Positions 30,407 to 43,900 of a stretch of DNA of 64,000 nt are shown in pieces. A program made the translations under genes and the position numbers. This stretch comes from Serripes groenlandicus. Taxonomy: Eukaryota > Mollusca > Bivalvia > Cardiida > Cardiidae. Positions within the stretch are counted from its first letter, which is position 1. Each line of letters begins with the position of its first letter. Under the pieces are notes generated by a model. That model did no database searches. It was not told where the DNA came from and worked only from the letters and a program-made list of their open reading frames with translations. The stretch is taken from positions 38,549,590 through 38,613,589 of the forward strand of contig JASEVX010000005.1 of assembly GCA_031761405.1 (NCBI GenBank), in the 5' to 3' direction.

Positions 30407-31757
30407 CAGGGCTCGAATTTAACTTTTTTAGCCACTTGCAATTTTTTGCGAGTTTGCTGAAATTTCAACTCGCAAAATTTATCATTCACTCGCAATTTCA
30501 TGAATGACTAATAAAACAATGACATCCATGTATATTTATGTATGTAATTATAAATATTCATATATTTAAACATAATGTGATATGCTACATGTATATATAT
30601 TACATATTATAAATTAAGAATCAAATACACATGAGAAACTATTAAGAACTCCTTTATAATAGTATATGTCTTTGACTTGTGGAATTGTCTCCATGTTGTT
30701 GTTAATTAACGAGGCCCATATCATGTGGCTGCACATCGGGTCTTTAAGCCTGCTGTCCACTGATCCACCATCTATTTACTGCTAGACCAGGTTGAAAATT
30801 ATGAAGCCCCCAAAAATCACCAATCATCCTTAATTCTCTTCATGACTGAGAAAGAACGTTCACATGCAGCATTACTTAATAGGTTTGAAAGGTGAATGAG
30901 CAGCAAAATGTTTTCTAAGCTATTAATGGCTGCTATCATATGTTTTTTTCACAAAACAATTGGTGCCACAGTGTCAAAATTTAAAATGTGTTTATTTCAC
31001 ACTTATAACATGATTTTCTTGGCAATATTCACTTAGACTTTGAATACGATTACGATTATGTCTTGTACGAATCAAAAATATTTTTTACGAAGACAGCAGA
31101 CGAGTCCTTTTCGTCTCAGACGGTTAAAATTAATAATTGTAACAAACAGTTTATAGAAAGTGTAGGGTGTCATTGGTGTGTCAACATACTGTCGATGTCC
31201 ATCCGGGCGAGAATCTTAACAGTATATTGTTTTATCAATTTCAATCCTCATCGACTTCATGCCGCGAGTTAATGCGGAGCTCAGTCTCCCATTTCCTTGC
31301 AGTTTTAACTGCTGGTCGATTTATTTTCTTTTGTTTGGCGGTATTTACATCGGTAACAGTTGTTTGTTGTGCATTCTTATTCTGATTTGTATCTTTTAAA
31401 GGCGTGAAGAAACTTTTTTTGCATATTGACATCTTTGTTTATCAAATTTCAATGCATCGGCTGTACGAATTGGACGCAGTAACATAGTAAAAAGAACAGG
31501 TGTGCGTATGTAAACAATTTAGACTGTGCGTCGTTAAGGTATGTAGTTATCGCTGTGTAATATACAAAAATACAGTACCTCAGTCTAGCAGGTGCGCGTA
31601 TGTTAAAAATACGATATTGACTCGTTGGATAGAGAAACATCAGATGCTGATTTTGTAACGTTGTGAATCAAAATTTGCAAGTAGATAGATTATGAACTCG
31701 CATAATAAAATTTTCACTTGCATTTTGCGAGTTAGCGAGTGTTAAATTCGAGCCCTG
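30407..31757 (-). mobile_element. Non-autonomous hAT-type transposon, 1.35 kb
   Basis: Perfect 17-bp terminal inverted repeats: CAGGGCTCGAATTTAAC at 30407 and GTTAAATTCGAGCCCTG ending at 31757, flanked by a 5-bp direct repeat ACATC (30402-30406 and 31758-31762). Subterminal ACTCGCAA / TTGCGAGT motifs recur at both ends. A hAT dimerisation-domain relic lies inside on the minus strand. The 5-bp duplication matches the hAT5 group rather than the usual 8 bp. The right end is only 57 bp from the CIP2A start codon. Confidence 0.85.
30817..30882 (-). pseudogene. hAT transposase C-terminal dimerisation relic
   Basis: The minus strand reads LLSNAACERSFSVMKRIKDD, W, stop. The N-A-x-x-E-R-x-F-S-x-x-x-x-I-K pattern is the hallmark of the hAT dimerisation region. 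Neighbouring sequence is too decayed to extend the frame, so the element cannot make its own transposase. Confidence 0.75.
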
Positions 31758-31795
31758 ACATCTACTTTAATATTATTACAGAGTTTGTGACAGAA

Positions 31796-31810
31796 ATGAA
31801 TTTTAGCTGA
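31796..31810 (+). promoter_or_regulatory. Upstream micro-ORF in the CIP2A leader
   Basis: ATG AAT TTT AGC TGA encodes four residues and ends four bases before the CIP2A ATG at 31815. If the transcript includes it, it could lower initiation. An acceptor-like TTAATATTATTACAG ends at 31781, so the leader may be spliced from a non-coding first exon further upstream. Confidence 0.4.
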
Positions 31811-31814
31811 CAAG

Positions 31815-31919
31815 ATGGAAACCAGTTCCTCCTTATTAAAAAGTGTTATAGTGGCTATAAACCAGTACACCAACCACAAAATAGAAAGGAATGTTGTGTA
31901 TTTACAAAGACAGTTAGAT
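31815..31919 (+). CDS. CIP2A: CIP2A exon 1 (residues 1-35)
   Basis: Starts CAAGATGGAAACC, an adequate Kozak context with G at +4; METSSSLLKSVIVAINQYTN begins the first armadillo-like helix. Donor GATGTAAGT, phase 0. Confidence 0.88.
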
Positions 31920-34900
31920 GTAAGTAAAACTAAAAACTGCTTATCATTTTATTCATTATGTTTTAGTACAGTCTTTGATTCTGTATAATACTTACTTGCC
32001 TTAGTTCTTTACATGCATATTTCTGCCATCACGTTTTTGTATCTACGGCAATTACTGCTGGAATTCAATGAAATGCTTTTTATATAGCTTGTAGGCATTA
32101 CTATTTGAAAACAATGTTTTATCCATTGGCTGCATTGATTGACTTAGGCACTTCATAAAATTTTCACTGACAAAAGTTTGTTAACATTGCAATTTTGCAA
32201 TTTCAGCAGTATGCAAGCTAAAATTAGAACTCTGAGTTATGACAATATTTTTGAAAGCATAGTTTGAAAAATGAAAATTTGCTCATAATGAGGAGGTTGC
32301 TAGTTCCCACAACATATTTTTACCTTTTCAAATGTGCAACAAATTTGCAGCTGACAATTTGTCCTTCTACCAAAATGTTTTTAAATGTTTTATGCTGCAG
32401 AGGCGTCAGAAAGTGTCTTCACTTTTGAAAGGGTTAAAGAAGAGAACTTTGCAAATATAGTTATTTATTTTCCGGATTTTGTGATGCAGATTTTCTCTTA
32501 AAAGTTTTTTATATTACTAAAACTAGTCCTAAATGTTCAGTCAAATTCTTTAACCCTTTCCCACTTGTAAGTTGTAGACACATTTTGTAGCATATATGCA
32601 CTGGGCAACTTTTGAAAACACTGACAAAAGAAGAACAATTTCTCCTTTTGCCACAATGTTTTCATTTTTATTCACTATTTATACTTTCATTTATAGAGAT
32701 TTTCCATTCTTTTCCAAGATGTTTTCAAAGTTGTCTGCTGCAGATTTGTTATATGTGGTAAAGTGTTAATCCTGGAGTGGTTTTTATGATATTGTACTAT
32801 CTCTTTATAGGTTCTTATTAATAAAACTAGTCGAGGATGTTCATTAAAATTCTTTAATCCTGGAGATGTTTTGCCCGCTGAGTGCCTTACTAGCCTTGTC
32901 AGCTTGATTGCAGACGATGGTACCAATCACACTATCCTTCTGAAATGCCTTCTATTTTTTAATAACCTAGGTAAGTTTAAACTTTCCCATTTGTAAGAAG
33001 AAATAAGATGACTTTTGAATGCATTAATTGCATTTTGACAAAAGGAAAATTGATAACGACTTGGAAAGGGTAACTTGATATGAAATAATCCCATCTTGTA
33101 TTGTGTAAAGTCTTGAAGTAACTCATAGTTCCTGTATCTTATGCAGAAAATATTTGATTCCTATGCAGCAGGCGGTTTTTGAAAACATTGCGGGAATTAT
33201 GAGAAATGCTCAAAACAAGCAAGGTCTTACTATTAGCTTACCGACAGCATGATGAGTTATTGTGATTGACTAAGTGGTTCTCATGTCATATCACATTGCA
33301 TAACTCAGGTGACCAATCCAGGACAATCGGTTCTCTTGTTTGTCTATTACAGTATCGGACGGTTTGATAAGGGAAAGTTTACACGAGAAATTCCAGTTAA
33401 CTCCCGCTTTGGCTCGTGTCGTGAAGACGTACCATGGCTCATCCAGTAGTGACACCCTTACAGCTGAGGTACAGTTCACCCTTTTCCTCATATAGACGCT
33501 TTCTGACGCCTCTGCAGCAGACGGCTTTCTGAAAACATAGTGACAAAAGAAGAAATTGCACAAAACATGCAATTTCTCCTTTTGCCACAATGTTTTCCAC
33601 TTTTTTTCATAGGTTATCCATTCAACTATGGAGATTTTCTATGTTTTGACAAAATAAGTTCAAAGTCGTCTGCTGCAGAATTGTCGTATGAGGGAAAGGG
33701 TTAAATTATTCTACCTCTTACTATTTATTTATTGACGTTTTATTTTGACAAATTGAAGACACTGGAGGAGTGAGTAAAACATTTAGACAATTATTTTTAA
33801 AGCTCGCAAACATTACATTTGCATATATAGATAATATAGCCCCTTTATGACGGCATTGGAGGATAAAAGTCTAGAAGATATTTTAACAAGACATATAATT
33901 AACCCTTCAATAAATGGTAATCAGCTCTTAACCCTTTCCCTCATATAAACGCTTTCTGACGCCTCTGCAGCAGACAGCTTTTTGAAAACACAGTGACAAA
34001 AGAAGAAATTGCACAAAACGTGCAATTTCTCCTTTTGACACAATGTTTTCCACTTTTAGTCATAGGTTATCCATTCAATTATGGCGATTTTCTATGTTTT
34101 GACAAAATACGTTCAAAGTCGTCTGCTGCAGAATTGTCGTATGAGGGAAAGGGTTAAGAATAATCAATCTCTGTCAATGCAGACACTAGTGTTAATGTTG
34201 TACTCAGTGCTTAGAAGTTGAAAGCAGTTTTTGGCCCTATTTGAGTCTTCCATTTTAACACATGAATGGGCATATATACTAATAAACTGTACATGTACTG
34301 TTTCACCATAGGGTCCAATGTTTGTCTTTACATTTATTGATATATTCTCTGACATATCTGAACTCTTTGAAAATATTCACCTGTAGATCATCACAAAGAG
34401 GATTGATTATGTGTATTTTCAGGCCCTCAGTTTGCTTCAGAAAGTCACCTATGGGCATAGAATTAGTTTTCAGGAAATGTACATGGAAGATCTTGTGAGG
34501 TTCCTTTTGAGTCAAATGTGAGTATATTCATCTCAAAACCTTCCCCTCTTAATTCCGGGAAGCTCGATGGGTGACACTTAGAAAAGAATAGCTTATTTAT
34601 ATGTCCCCTTTTCCTACATTTTTTTTCAAAAGTTAGACTGTGCACACAGCAAATGTTTCAAAATGTGTCTGCACGTTGGAAAGGGTTAAACCATTTTAAC
34701 GGAAAACTATTCATTTGAGCATACATGGAACAACGTAAAAATTGTTTTTTAGGTTTACTTTTCGGAGAATATGAGAGCTATTGTACTCACACTGGCATCG
34801 GCATCATACCTTGGTTAAGGATTTTGCATGCAAGTACATATATCTCACCATATGATAGCCTAGTTACTACTAGATATATTGCATTGAAACCTTCTACAAT

Positions 34901-37900
34901 GCTTCCTAACTATCACACCCTTGCAAACAATCATGTTAGATAACTCTATCTTGCATATAATGCAAATTATGGCCCTTTTTTAAATTTAGAAATTCTAGTA
35001 AAAGTTTTGCGTGCAACAATATTCAGAGTGCATATCTCAGTAACTACTTAATGCATTGCATTAAAAGTTTATATAACCCTTTCCAACCATCACACCATGT
35101 AAATAATCAAGTTAGATAACAACTTGATCCTGCATTTAATACAAAATATCGCCCTTTTTTACTATAAAGAAATTCTGGTTAAAGTTTTGCGTGCAATTAC
35201 ATTAAGAGACCATATCTCAATAACTAATCAATGCATTGCATTGTAACTTTGTACAGCGCTTCCCAACCATCAAACCTATGTAAATACACAAGTTTACTGT
35301 TAGATTACTGTTTATTGCATATAATGCAAATCATTGCCCTTTATCATTAGACTTTGAAATGTTGGTATTAATGTTTTGCATGCTACTACATTAGAGTCCA
35401 TGTCTCAGTAACTAATAAGCGATGGAATAGTCAAGCGCTTTGTCTTAAACATATTACTGCCACAGGCTTGTTAGAATCTACTGTCAATTGGTGTTGAATA
35501 AGATGTGAAGGCTAATCTAAACCTACACTGTTCAATAATGCCATCTGGTACCTTTTCCCAGTTTTAAAAGAAAATGTCTCTTTCTTTTGTGTCACATCAT
35601 GAAGGGATATGTGAATGGAACAGATCCAATAGGTCCAATTTGTCTTCAATAGCTCGACTATCACTCTCCTATATGTCGGCAGGCAGTAAAGGCTTTGTTG
35701 AGACTGTGTAATGTTGCCCTCACACCATAGCGATCACCAGTTTTGTATGGTTGCGAATAAAAAATAGTGGTCATAAGTTCCAAACACAACTCACACGCAA
35801 CTAATAGGTTTTATAAGTTTGTTGACTCTTCGATGACTCTTCGATGATCAAAAATTTTTGATTTCCGTTGCGTTTGGTGCGTATACAAATATATTTTAAC
35901 ATGTAACTCTCATAGGTTTCAGCATATGCTATGGTTTGAGGGCACCATAAGTAAATCAAGTAAATCCTCACTGTTTGCATGTGCATGAAGATCTCAATTG
36001 TCCTGATGTGCCTCCTATATTTTACAGTTGTTGTCCATCTACAGCCTTAACCAGAGCATCAATGGGAACACTTGTCAACCTGATCAGGGATAACTTTGCT
36101 GTACAGTCTTATATCAAAAACAATGTAAGTTGGATTTGTTTTTAGCTCACCTGAACATGAAGTGCTCAAGGTGATTTATTGTGATCGCCAGTTGTGCGGC
36201 GTCCGTCAACATCTTCTCCTTAGTAACCAGTGGGTCAATAAGGATGAAACTTCGCAGAAAGCATCCTCTCAATGTCCTCACCAGAATTCCTTCAATTTAT
36301 TTGTATCCATTTAGAATTCTGGTTTCAATGGCAGCCAAACGAAAAAACTTTAAAATTCTTCTTCTTCCAAACTGGTTGGCCGATTTTCAAATTGTTTTGT
36401 AGAAATGTCCTGTGAGTGACACTCTATGAGATTCCTTCAAGCCATGGTGATTGATAAAAAAAACATGGCCACCAGGGAGCGGGCCTTTTTAGGCCTCTTG
36501 TATTAGCCTACCTGACCACAAAATGAATTAATGTGGTTGGAATGACAAATCACATTGCATAAGTCAGGTGAGTGATCCAGGGCCATCATAGCCCTCTTGT
36601 TAAAACTTATAATGCAGTCAAAAGAAATTACAGTTTTGTATGAACTTTCTTTGTTATTGAAAGAAAATTAGTAGAAATGTACATAAAGTACATAAATTGT
36701 GTTTGTGGTCTGCCCCTGTTATGTTCACCTTTTCCCATATACAGACAACTTTTGAAAATATTGTAACAAAAGGTGAAATTGCTCTTAATGAGCAATTTTT
36801 CCTTTTGCCACACTGTTTTTAACTGTATTCAATATTAAAGTATACTCTTATGTATAGAGAATTTTCATATTTTTGCTTAGATGTATTCATTGTATTGATA
36901 TTCGTCTGCTGCAGATTTGTTGTGTTATGGAAAGGGTTAACCCTTTCCCTCATACGACAATTCTGCAGCAGACGACTTTGAACATATTTTGTCAAAAAAT
37001 AGAAAATCTCTATAATTGAATGGATAACCTATGACTAAAAGTGGTAAACATTGTGGCAAAAGTAGAAATTGCTCGTTTTGAGCAATTTCTTCTTTTGTCA
37101 CTATGTTTTCAAATAGCTGTCTGCTGCAGAGGTGTCAGAAAGCATCTATATGAGGGAAAGGGTTAATGTAAATGTTTGCGTTTTTTGTCTCCGTCTTGAA
37201 TCAAAGTGATAGAGATATTACTTCAGCACTACGTTTTGTAAAAATGTAGTTTCTGCATTTTGCATGGTCACTATTTATATATAATATTTATAAATTTTGT
37301 TTGCAGGAAGACATGCAGGACTTGTCGAGACGTTTGACAAAGCTGTTAGGAGATGAAACTCAAAATGAGATGTTGTTTTCTCTGTCTCTTTTAGTGAACA
37401 TATGTCTCAAAGAGAAAACTGGAGGAAAGGTACATGTATTAATATAAAATAGAAAGAGTCACATCTTGAGCTTCTCCTACCGTGTCTACATCTTTACCCT
37501 CTCCCTAATACAGACAAAATTTGGTAGCTCTGCAGCAGTTGAGAAAATACTCATGATGTATCAAAATTATTCTATCAATTTTTCAGAACCAATTTTTTTT
37601 TTAAAAAGTCCTTTCTTTAAATGCATGTCAGATGTAGAAGGCTAACGAAGAGCTAGTTTCCATTTTTAGCTCACCTGAGCTTTGCTCAAGGTGAGTTATT
37701 GTGATCGCCTTTTGTCCGGCATGCGTCAACTTCTTCTCCTCAGTAACCAGTGGGTCAATTAGGATGAAACTTCACAGAAAGCATCCTCTCAATGACCACA
37801 CCGGATTTCCTTCAAATTTTTGGGATCCATGCAGAATTCTGGTTTCCATGGCAACGAAATGAAAAAAACTTCAAAATTCTTCTTCTCCCAAACTGGTTGG

Positions 37901-40900
37901 CAGATTTTTAAATAATTTTGTAGAAATGTTCCTTGGGTGACCCTCTATCAGATTCCTTCAAGCCATGTTGATTGGTCGAAAAACATGGCCGCCAGGGGGG
38001 TCGGGGCTATTTTGCCTTATATGGCTATAGTGCAAACTTAAAAAATCTTCTCCTCCAAAAGTGTCTGGCCAATTTTCAAATAATTTTGTAGAAATGTTCC
38101 ATGGATGACCCTCTATCAGATTCCTTCAAGCCATGTTGATTGGTCGAACAACATGGCCGCCAGGGGGTGGGGCTATTTTACCTTATATGGCTATAGTGAA
38201 AACTTAAAAAATCTTCTTCTCCGAAAGTGTCAGGCCTATTTTCAAATAATTTTGTAGAAATGTTCCTTGAATGACCCTCTATCAGATTCCTTCAAGCCAT
38301 GTTGATTGGTCGAAAAAAAATGGCCGCCAGGGGGGGTGGGGCTATTTTGCCTTATATGGCTATAGTGAAAACTTAAAAAATCTTCTCCTCCGAAAGTGGC
38401 TGATTTTCAAATAATTTTGTAGAAATGTTCCTTAAGTGACCCACTATCAGATTCCTTCAAGCCATGTTGATTGGTCGAAAAACATGGCCGCCAGTTGGCA
38501 GGGCTGTTTTGCCTTATATGGCTATAGTGAAAATTTAAAAAATCTTCTTCTCCCAAACTGGTTGGCAGATTTTCAAATTATCTTGTATAAATGCTCCTTG
38601 GATGACCCTCTATCAGATTCCTTCAAGCCATGTAGATTGGTCAAAAAACATGGCCGCCAGGGGAGGTGGGGCTATTTTGCCTTATATGGCTATAGTGAAA
38701 ACTGAAAAAATCTTCTCCTCCGAAAGTGTCAGGCCGATTTTCAAATAATTTAAGTAGAAATGTTCCTTGGATGACCCTCTATCAGATTCCTTCAAGCCAA
38801 GTTGATTGGTAGAAAAACATGGCCGCCAGGGGGCGGGGCTATTTTGCCTTTAATATATGGCTATAGTGAAAACTTAAAAAATCTTCTCCTCCAAAAGTGT
38901 CAGGCCGATTTTCAAAATTTTTGTAGAAATGTTCCAAGGGTGACCCTCTATCAGATTCCTTCAAGCCAAGTTGATTGGTTGGAAACTATGGCCGCCAGGG
39001 GGCGGGGCTTATATAGCTAAAGTGAAAAAAAAAAATCAGGTGAGCGATTCCAGGGCCATCATGGCCCTCTTGTTATACGATATGGTATGGTCATGTCCGT
39101 GCGTCCCTCCGTCCGTCCGTTCGGGTTTTCCGCACTTTTTTCTTACATACTTTGAGCTATTGAGCTGAAATTTTGTATAAGGCTTTGTAGTGATGTGTCA
39201 CAGATCAAGTTCATATTTCCTGGGATTTCGTCAATTTTTATACGACCGTTTTTTAAAAACGGTACGTATTATGGTATGTTCATGTCCCTCCCTCCGTCCG
39301 TCCGTCCGTTCGGGTTTTCCGCACTTTTTTAGCTCGCCTATTCGAAGAAATAGGGGAGCTTATGTTATCACCCCGGCGTTGGCGTTGGCGTCCGCGTTGC
39401 CAGCTTGGTCAAACCTTTGCGTGCAAGACCTTTTCTCAGACACTGTGTATGCTGTTGCTTTGAAACTTCACACACTTATTCAGGATCATTAGGGGACCTT
39501 GTATGTCAAGTCCCATAACTCTGGAATGGATTTTGACTGAATTGTGCTCCTTTTTGGACTTAGAAATTTGGTCAAACCTTTGCGTGCAAGGCCTTTTCTC
39601 AGACACTGTGTATGCTGTTGCTTTCAAACTTCACACACTTATTCAGGGTCATTAGGGGACCTTGTATGTCAAGTCCCATAACTCTGGAATGGATTTTGAC
39701 TGAATTGTGCCCCTTTTTCGACTTAGAATTTTGGTCAAACCTTTGCGTGCAAGGCCTTTTCTCAGACACTGTGTATACTGTTGCTTTGAAACTTCACACA
39801 CTTATTCAGGATCATTAGGGGACCTTGTATGTCAAGTCCCATAACTCTGGAATGGATTTTGACTGAATTGTGCCCCTTTTTGGACTTAGAAATTTGGTCA
39901 AACCTTTGCGTGCAAGGCCTTTTCTCAGACACTGTGTATGCTGTTGCTTTCAAACTTCACACACTTATTCAGGGTCATTAGGGGACCTTGTATGTCAAGT
40001 CCCATAACTCTGGAATGGATTTTTTTCAAACATTTGGATTTTTTTCTTTTTCTTTTCTTGTATTTTTCAATTTTGCGTTTAGCTCAACGTTAAAGTTTCG
40101 ATTTTTTTTTTTTCTCAATAAGTACTGGTTCTAGGGCTTTCATATTTTTTGGGGTAAAACATTTGTTTTTTGCTGGATTTTGAAAATTGGGCATAGCTTC
40201 TTCATATTTTGTTGGATTAATTTCATTTTTTTTTTTTAATTTTCTTGTATTTTTGAACTTTGAGCATTATTTTTTTATTTTTTATTTTTTTTCTTGAATT
40301 TTGGAACTTTGTGTTCAGCTCAATTTTTTTTTTTAAATTTCTTGTATTTTTGAACTTTTTTTGTTATTATTTCTTGTTTTAAAAAAATTGTGTTTAGCTC
40401 AATGTTAGAGTTTTGTTTACTTTTTGTCTTTTACACTTGCCTTGATAGTCAAAGCAGGGGACACAGTGAGACATTTAATTACGCGTAATTCTTGTCTTTC
40501 TTTTGTAAATTCAATTTCAACTGAATTATTCCACTTTTGGATTTTGGACTTTATACCCATGCTATAACTGTTCTGAAGTAGGCCCTGATAGACGATATCC
40601 CTGATAGGCGAGCTATATTGTCCTCCGACAACTCTTGTTATTACATACTTTGAGCTATTGAGCTGAAATTTTGTATATGGCTTTGTAGTGATGTGTCACA
40701 GATCAAGTTCATATTTCCTGGGATTTCGTCAATTTTTGAATGAGTTATGCCCCTTTTTGGACTTAGAATATTTGTCCATTTCTGCATGAGTTATGTATTT
40801 TTCATAGTTTCCCATTATTCTTTAACAACTTATTCCTGAACGACTTTATTAACTTTTAACAAACAAACAATATATCAAAACAAAGAGGAAACTTACAAAG

Positions 40901-43900
40901 AAGTTCCTGACGGGCGTATTATGTACCGTTTGCGGTACTCTTGTTGAATGAGTTATGCCCCTTTTTGGACTTAGAATATTTGTTTTCTGCACTTTTTTTC
41001 TACATGCTTTGATATATTGAGCTGAAATTATGTATATGGCTTTGTAATCAAGTGTCACAGATCAAGATCACATTTCCTCGAATTTCGTCAATTTTTGAAT
41101 GAGTTATGCCCCTTTTTGGACTTAGAATATTGGTTTTCCGCACTTTTTTCCTACATACTTTGAGCTATTTACCTGAAATTTTGTATATGGCTTTGTAATC
41201 ATGTGTCACAGATCAAGTTCACATTTCCTCATATTTCGTAAATTTTTGAATGAGTTATGCCCCTTTTTGGACTTAGAATATTTGTCGATTTCTGCATGAG
41301 TTATGCATTTTTCATCCGTCCGTCCATTCGGGTTTTCCGCACTTTTTTCTTACATACTTTGAGCTATTGAGCTGAAATTTTGTATATGGCTTTGTAATCA
41401 TGTGTCACAGATCAAGTTCACATTTCCTCGGATTTCGTCAATTTTCATACAACCGTTTTTTAAGAACGGTACGTATTATGGTATGGTCATGTCCCTCCCT
41501 CTGTCCGTCCGTCCGTCCGGGTTTTCCGCACTTTTTTCTTACATACTTTGAGCTATTGAGCTGAAATTTTGTATAAGGCTTTGAAGTGATGTGTCACAGA
41601 TCAAGTTCATATTTCCTGGGATTTCGTCAATTTTTGAATGAGTTATGCCCCTTTTTGGACTTAGAATATTTGTTTTCCGCACTTTTTTTCTACATGCTTT
41701 GATGTATTGAGCTGAAATTTTGTATATGGCTTTGTAATCATGAGTTACAGATCAAGTTCACATTTCCTCGGATTTCGTCAATTTTTGAATGAGTTATGCC
41801 CCTTTTTGGACTTAGAATATTTGTCAATTTCTGCATGAGTTATGCATTTTTCATAGTTTCCCATTATTCTTTAACAACTTATTCCTGAACGACTTTATTA
41901 ACTTTTTACAAACAAACAATATATCAAAACAAAGAAGTTCCTGATGGGCGTATTATGTACCGTTTGCGGTACTCTTGTTGACTCTAGTCATGGATAAACA
42001 GGCCATCTGTAAATTGAATTGGTTAAAACCAGGATCAGGATGCACATCCAAACAGTCCATCTAATTGTACAGGCAACCATGAATCACTTAGACTTAGAGC
42101 ATAGTTATGTGTGCAATTTTTAAACACATTGTGCTTGCAATTAGTAATGGCTCATTATCATGGTCAGCACACAATATTCTCATCTCACTTTCCATTTATT
42201 CACAAAGATATTTTCAAAGTAGTAATAAACTAGGTTTTCAACTAATTTAAAAACCTTATTTTTATTTTTGCTATGTAATCAACGGGATATGTGTACAGTT
42301 GGGTGATAAATGAATTGTCTGAGCTCAATAAATTTACCTAGGATTGTTTAATTCCAAGCAAATTTTGCAGGCAAATATGTATTCAACTTGGGTTTTGAAA
42401 TTGAAGCCACTCAAGTCATGGTCATGGTTCTATTGTTAAGAATGAAACAATACTGGATAAGAGATTGTGTTTTCAAAATTGGTATTACCATTTTTCTTGT
42501 CTGATATAACAGTTTTACAATGAAAGCAACGCCCCAAAGACGTTCCAGATGATATTTAACATTCTCAATGATGGTGATTCTGGAGAGACGAGGAGATATG
42601 CTGTGGATTTATTTAAAGATATTCTCAAAGTGGAAAGATTACAAGCCTCACTTGCAAAGTAAGTGAAAAACTGTTTGCAGGATTTTCATTATTTTTTTCT
42701 TCAACTGTTTTAGCTCATCTCATTAAGGAAAACTTAAACTATACTCTTGCTTTTGGGAAGCATGCCCATGTCTTTTTAAGAAGTTTATTTCTTTCTTTTC
42801 TTCATTTATATCTCACCTCCATAAAGTTTTGGAGAACCTCAGACTGCTATACTCTTGGTGTCGGCATACATATGTTCTTTTTTAAAAAGTTTAATTTAGT
42901 TCTGTTGTACTCAAAGAAGAAGTGCTACATTTACCAAACTTGCACCAATTAATTAGTTATGCCTTTACGGATGTTTACTTGCTATAGATGATGAGTGTGA
43001 CAAGTATATCATTGAAATAAAAGTTATTAATGCAAGCTTTGTAATCTTTGACTGGCTACTTTGGGTTTTGCTCATGTTTCATGAACGTTCATATGAGTTT
43101 CTGTCCTCTCTATGGCAGGGAACTTCTGGACATTTCTCTTTGAAGATTTTTTTGTCAAACTTTTTTTTGAGGAAAATATAAGAAATTTTCTCAGGACAAA
43201 TGCAAGTCTAATTCACTTTATTACCAAAATAAATTATAAAAACTTTTAAGAAATTTCTGATAAACAATGCATATTTTTTATCAGATAAAATATGTACTGA
43301 GATTATGCCAATCAATGTACATCTTCACTTGCAAAGATACCTCAAGGTTGGTTTTACTTCAGCAAAGCTCATATTATGTCCTAATTTCCATGGATATATG
43401 CAAGATGACTTAAAATGAAGCTTTGTTTATAAATAATTTTCAGTTATGAGTATCTTGGTGCCTGCGTAGATCAAACTCTGAATCTACTAACATCCAGTTC
43501 ACCTGACTCGGTGGCAAAGGTAAGTTTTGTTTAACCCTTTCCAACAAGTCGACACCTTTTGATGCATCTACAGCAGACCACTTTTGCAAACATTGTGGCA
43601 AAAGAGCAATTTATCCTTTTGCAACAATGTTTTCAACTCTATTCAACAATTATACATTTATTTATAGACATTTTTCATATTTTTGCATATATGTTGAAAA
43701 AGTTTCCAAATGCAGATTTGTTGTATGTGGGAAAGAGTTAACGCTTTTGAAAAAAATATATTAAGTTTTAAACCATAACCTTATAAAATAAGGTATTGAA
43801 CTATTGACCAAGATCAGGTTTCAGCGATTTCTTTTCTGTTGACTGACATTTACTCCTGTAATTATACCCCCGCAAACAAAGTTTGGGGGGGATATAGGAA

